Positions 61,186-64,000 of a stretch of 64,000 nucleotides of DNA are shown here, one piece after another. Source of the DNA: Flavobacterium sp. YJ01 (lineage in GTDB: Bacteria > Bacteroidota > Bacteroidia > Flavobacteriales > Flavobacteriaceae). The stretch covers positions 4,836,001 to 4,900,000 of the forward strand of contig NZ_CP119757.1 of assembly GCF_029320955.1 (NCBI RefSeq). The letters run 5' to 3'. The notes beneath the pieces are model-generated. The model saw nothing but the letters and a program-made list of their open reading frames with translations. It was not told the DNA's origin and made no database searches. Each line of letters starts with the position of its first letter. The first letter of the stretch is position 1. The position numbers were made by a program, and so were the translations under genes.

Positions 61186-64000
61186 TTAAAATGTTGCCGA
61201 AGATTTATAAAATTTGTCGGCATATTGAGAAGGAGTTTCTCCATACTTTTTCTGAAAGCATTTGCTAAAGTATTTCGGATTATTAAAACCAACTTTATAA
61301 CTGATTTCTGAAACGGTTAATTTATTTTGTTCTAATAATTGAGCGGCGCGTTTTAATCTTATTTCATGAATAAATTCATTTGGTGTGCAATTGGTCCAAG
61401 CTTTAATTTTTAAAAATAACATGGTTCGGCTTACGCCTAATTCAGAACAGAAAAACGGAATATCGAATTGTTCGTTTGATATGTTTTCTTCAACAATTTT
61501 AAAAGCCTTTTTTAATAGTTCTTCATCCAAAGAAGAAACCGTGATTTCTGACGGAATAAAACTGTCTTCGCTAGAAAACTTGATTTTTAAACGTTCTGTT
61601 GTATTTAAAAGGTTTTTAACGCGAAGCCTGAATTCCATTAAGTTGAAAGGTTTACTGATGTAATCATCGGCACCGCTTTCTAGTCCTTCAAATTTATAAA
61701 CTAATGAAGATCGAGAAGTGAGCAAAATAACGGGAATATGACTGGTTTTAATGTTTTCTTTAATTTTAGAACAAAGCTCAGTTCCAACCATTTCGGGCAT
61801 AATCACGTCGCTGATAATTAGGTTGGGAACAAATTTTAATGCTTTTTCTAAAGCAATTTTTCCATTTTCAGCTTCGATGATATTATAATCTTTTTTGAGA
61901 AGGTTTTTCATGAATTTTCTCAAAACCTTATGATCCTCAACCAATAAAATGGTTTGTTTTTCTTCATTTACAATTAAATCTTCAATGTCATCATTTTCAA
62001 CAATTTCAGAAGTTTCCAATTGTGCAGAATATTGCTCAATATCGTCACTGATTTTAAAGTCAGTAATAATTTCACTATCCAAAAGATGTTCGCGACCAAG
62101 CGGTAAAGTCACTGTAAAAATAACTCCGCCAGTTGGTTTATTCGTAACATCAATTTTTCCTTTATGAAGCTCGACAATGTTTTTTACAATCGAAAGCCCG
62201 ATTCCAGTTCCTTTATTGTAATTTTTCTGAACTTGATTGTGTGTCGGAACTTCAAAAAATAAATCAAAAATCTTATCGATATGTTCTTCAGAAATACCAA
62301 CTCCTGAATCTTCAACAGCAATAAAAAGATTTTGCTGATCGTGATTTATTTTAATATGAATGGAACCTCCTTTTGGAGTGTATCTAAAAGCATTAGAAAT
62401 CAGATTATAAAATACACGTTCGAGTTTGTATCGGTCAAAATAAACCAGAATTTCTTCGTTTTGAGTTTCAAAAGTATAATCGTAACCGCCGTCTTTGGCA
62501 TATTCTATAAAAGATAAAAAGATTTCTTTGGTAAATTTGACAATGTTTCCATTTGCTGATTCTAACGTAACTTGGTGATTTTCTAGTTTTCTAAAATCCA
62601 TTAAACGGTTAATCAAACTCAATAGATGATTGGCACTTCCTTCAATAACCAAAAGCTTTTTGTACATTTCGTTAGTTCCGTTGTAATCAGCCAAAATTTG
62701 CTGTAACGGACCTAAAATTAAAGTCAAAGGTGTTCTAAATTCATGCGAAATATTGGTAAAGAAATCCAATTTTAATTTGTTGTTTTCTTCAATTCGCTGT
62801 GTTTCCAGGTATTCCAATTCCAGTTTTTGCTTCAATCTCGCTTTCGATTTCATAATCCAAATCAAACCGTATAAGCCCAAACCAATTATAATTCCGTACA
62901 ATAAAAATGCCCAAATACTGCGCCACGGAGCGGGATTTACAATTACAGTTAATGTTGTAGGATTCTGATTCCAAACGCCGTCATTATTGGCACCGCGAAC
63001 TTCAAAAGTATAAGTTCCCGGATTTTGAATCGCAAAATTGGCTTCGCTGTTTTTAGTCGTCGTCCAGTTGTTTTCTAAACCAACCAAACGATAACTGTAT
63101 TGATTGTTTTTAGATCGAATGTAATTCGGAATCGCAAAATTGATGGAGAAATTTGCTTTATCATAATCTAGAGTAATCATTTTGGTAAAGCCGATACTTT
63201 GTTCTAAAATTCCATCTTTGTCATGCGCATTGATAATTTCGTTTTTAATTTTTAAATCAGTAATCAAAACCTGCGGCGCATAATTATTTAAGGAAATTTT
63301 TGATGCATCAAAAAAGGTAGCACCAGATGGACTTCCAAAATAAAATTGATTAGAACTTACTTTTAAAGCAGAATTATCATTGAATTCATTACTTGCCAAA
63401 CCATCTTTCTGATCATAAATAACGACCGATTTTTTAGATTGATTGTATTTTATAATTCCCTGATTGGTACTTATCCATAGGTTTTTAGCGTCGTCTTCTA
63501 AAATAGAATGAATAGAAGTAATGACCGTATTTCCAACTTTGAGATTAATTCTATTGAATTTTTTTCCATCAAAAACATGAAGCCCTTTTGCTTTTGTTCC
63601 TACCCAAATTTTATTTTGAGAATCTTCAAACAATGTCAAAATATCATCACCAGACAAAGCCGAATGATCGTAAAAGAAATGCTGTATTTGATATTTCTTT
63701 GGATTAAAATTTCGAAGCGAAATACGATTTAATCCATTTTGTGTTCCAAGCCATATTGAATTTTGTTTGTCAATCAAAATACTGCGAACCATATTATTGG
63801 TTAAGAAAACTGGTTTAGAAGTTTCATTTCCAATAATTTGGAAGGTTTTATCTAATGTGTTATAACGAATTAAACCTTTGCCAAAAGTTCCAATCCATAA
63901 AATTTTGTTTTCAGCTTTAAGCGAATAAACACCGCTTTCTTTTAATAATTCGGTTAAATCAGACGCAATTCTGTTATCCTCAATTTTTTTAGAAATGGTA
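61186..64000 (-). CDS. Hybrid two-component system regulator (HTCS), 5' end outside window
   Basis: The frame is open through the right edge, so the N-terminus is missing; about 938 residues are visible. Order on the protein: periplasmic beta-propeller repeats (NSIWLGTQNGLNRIS, NKIWVGTKAKGLHVFD, NLWISTNQGIIKYN), a Y_Y_Y domain (YSYRLVGLENNWTTT), one membrane segment (WAFLLYGIIIGLGLYGLIWI), histidine kinase with phospho-acceptor His in FFTNISHEFRTPLTL, ATPase domain (VEDSGVGISEEHIDKIFD, GTGIGLSIVKN), receiver domain with Asp in IISDVIMPEM, and AraC helix-turn-helix (LGVSRTMLFLKIKAW, ISYKVGFNNPKYFSKCFQKK). HTCS proteins sense a PUL oligosaccharide in the periplasm and activate the adjacent susCD genes. 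Confidence 0.93.
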   Translation of the reverse strand, partial: TISKKIEDNRIASDLTELLKESGVYSLKAENKILWIGTFGKGLIRYNTLDKTFQIIGNETSKPVFLTNNMVRSILIDKQNSIWLGTQNGLNRISLRNFNPKKYQIQHFFYDHSALSGDDILTLFEDSQNKIWVGTKAKGLHVFDGKKFNRINLKVGNTVITSIHSILEDDAKNLWISTNQGIIKYNQSKKSVVIYDQKDGLASNEFNDNSALKVSSNQFYFGSPSGATFFDASKISLNNYAPQVLITDLKIKNEIINAHDKDGILEQSIGFTKMITLDYDKANFSINFAIPNYIRSKNNQYSYRLVGLENNWTTTKNSEANFAIQNPGTYTFEVRGANNDGVWNQNPTTLTVIVNPAPWRSIWAFLLYGIIIGLGLYGLIWIMKSKARLKQKLELEYLETQRIEENNKLKLDFFTNISHEFRTPLTLILGPLQQILADYNGTNEMYKKLLVIEGSANHLLSLINRLMDFRKLENHQVTLESANGNIVKFTKEIFLSFIEYAKDGGYDYTFETQNEEILVYFDRYKLERVFYNLISNAFRYTPKGGSIHIKINHDQQNLFIAVEDSGVGISEEHIDKIFDLFFEVPTHNQVQKNYNKGTGIGLSIVKNIVELHKGKIDVTNKPTGGVIFTVTLPLGREHLLDSEIITDFKISDDIEQYSAQLETSEIVENDDIEDLIVNEEKQTILLVEDHKVLRKFMKNLLKKDYNIIEAENGKIALEKALKFVPNLIISDVIMPEMVGTELCSKIKENIKTSHIPVILLTSRSSLVYKFEGLESGADDYISKPFNLMEFRLRVKNLLNTTERLKIKFSSEDSFIPSEITVSSLDEELLKKAFKIVEENISNEQFDIPFFCSELGVSRTMLFLKIKAWTNCTPNEFIHEIRLKRAAQLLEQNKLTVSEISYKVGFNNPKYFSKCFQKKYGETPSQYADKFYKSSATF

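Noticed and set aside
1..64000. Most small frames opposite or within the large genes (for example 3007-3282, 11561-11947, 60233-60553)
   Set aside because: They lie fully inside strong coding genes on other frames, have no domain and follow from the AT-rich codon use of the real gene.

Overview
The window reads as a chromosome segment of a Flavobacterium-like member of the Bacteroidota. The signs are low GC, a type IX secretion C-terminal signal on the protein at the left edge, a SusC/SusD pair, a hybrid two-component regulator, Bacteroidota-type promoters (TTTG, about 19 bases, TAnnTTTG), no Shine-Dalgarno sequences, and many short dispersed repeats between genes. No tRNA, rRNA, CRISPR array, phage gene or intact transposase was seen.

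Layout. (1) 1-2.2 kb: the end of a secreted T9SS protein, a small beta-barrel protein and an esterase-like hydrolase. (2) 2.6-24.4 kb plus 24.6-25.4 kb: a pectin/galacturonate catabolic region. It encodes a hexuronate transporter (ExuT), KduI, KduD, UxaC, KdgK, KdgA, UxaB and UxaA, a LacI-family regulator, then secreted enzymes: two GH28, an esterase, two GH105, a GH43, a PL10-CE8 fusion and a CE12 esterase. (3) 25.4-28.5 kb: a truncated adhesin-like stub, an orphan 129-residue protein, a DUF4861 lipoprotein and a small histone H1-like protein. (4) 28.6-39.4 kb: L-rhamnose use (GntR regulator, RhaT, RhaEW fusion, RhaI, RhaK) running into the lactate oxidation genes lutA, lutB and lutC. (5) 39.4-42.1 kb: small housekeeping or stress-type genes. 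(6) 42.2-49.4 kb: a periplasmic molybdenum aldehyde oxidoreductase (PaoABC-like) with its maturation genes xdhC and mocA and a cysteine desulfurase. (7) 49.6-64 kb, all on the minus strand: a polysaccharide utilisation locus, read from the right edge as hybrid two-component regulator, SusC, SusD, GH88, GH2, GH2, with a DUF2911 protein downstream.

How it works together. Pectin is de-esterified and cut by the CE8, CE12, PL10 and GH28 enzymes. The GH105 enzymes release unsaturated uronic acids, which enter through KduI/KduD, while saturated galacturonate goes through UxaC/UxaB/UxaA. Both arms meet at 2-keto-3-deoxygluconate, which KdgK and KdgA turn into pyruvate and glyceraldehyde 3-phosphate. 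Rhamnose from rhamnogalacturonan goes through RhaI, RhaK and RhaEW to dihydroxyacetone phosphate and lactate, and LutABC oxidises the lactate to pyruvate. A near-perfect palindrome (TGTAATCGATTACA) lies directly after the -7 element of three promoters, and a weaker copy lies in front of the LacI gene itself, so a local uronate-responsive regulon can be read from the sequence.

No clearly new multi-gene system was found. The least explained items are the composite palindromic elements at 12.5, 44.0 and 49.5 kb, a 30-residue membrane ORF between the hybrid regulator and SusC, and the adhesin stub with its orphan partner at 25.9-26.4 kb.
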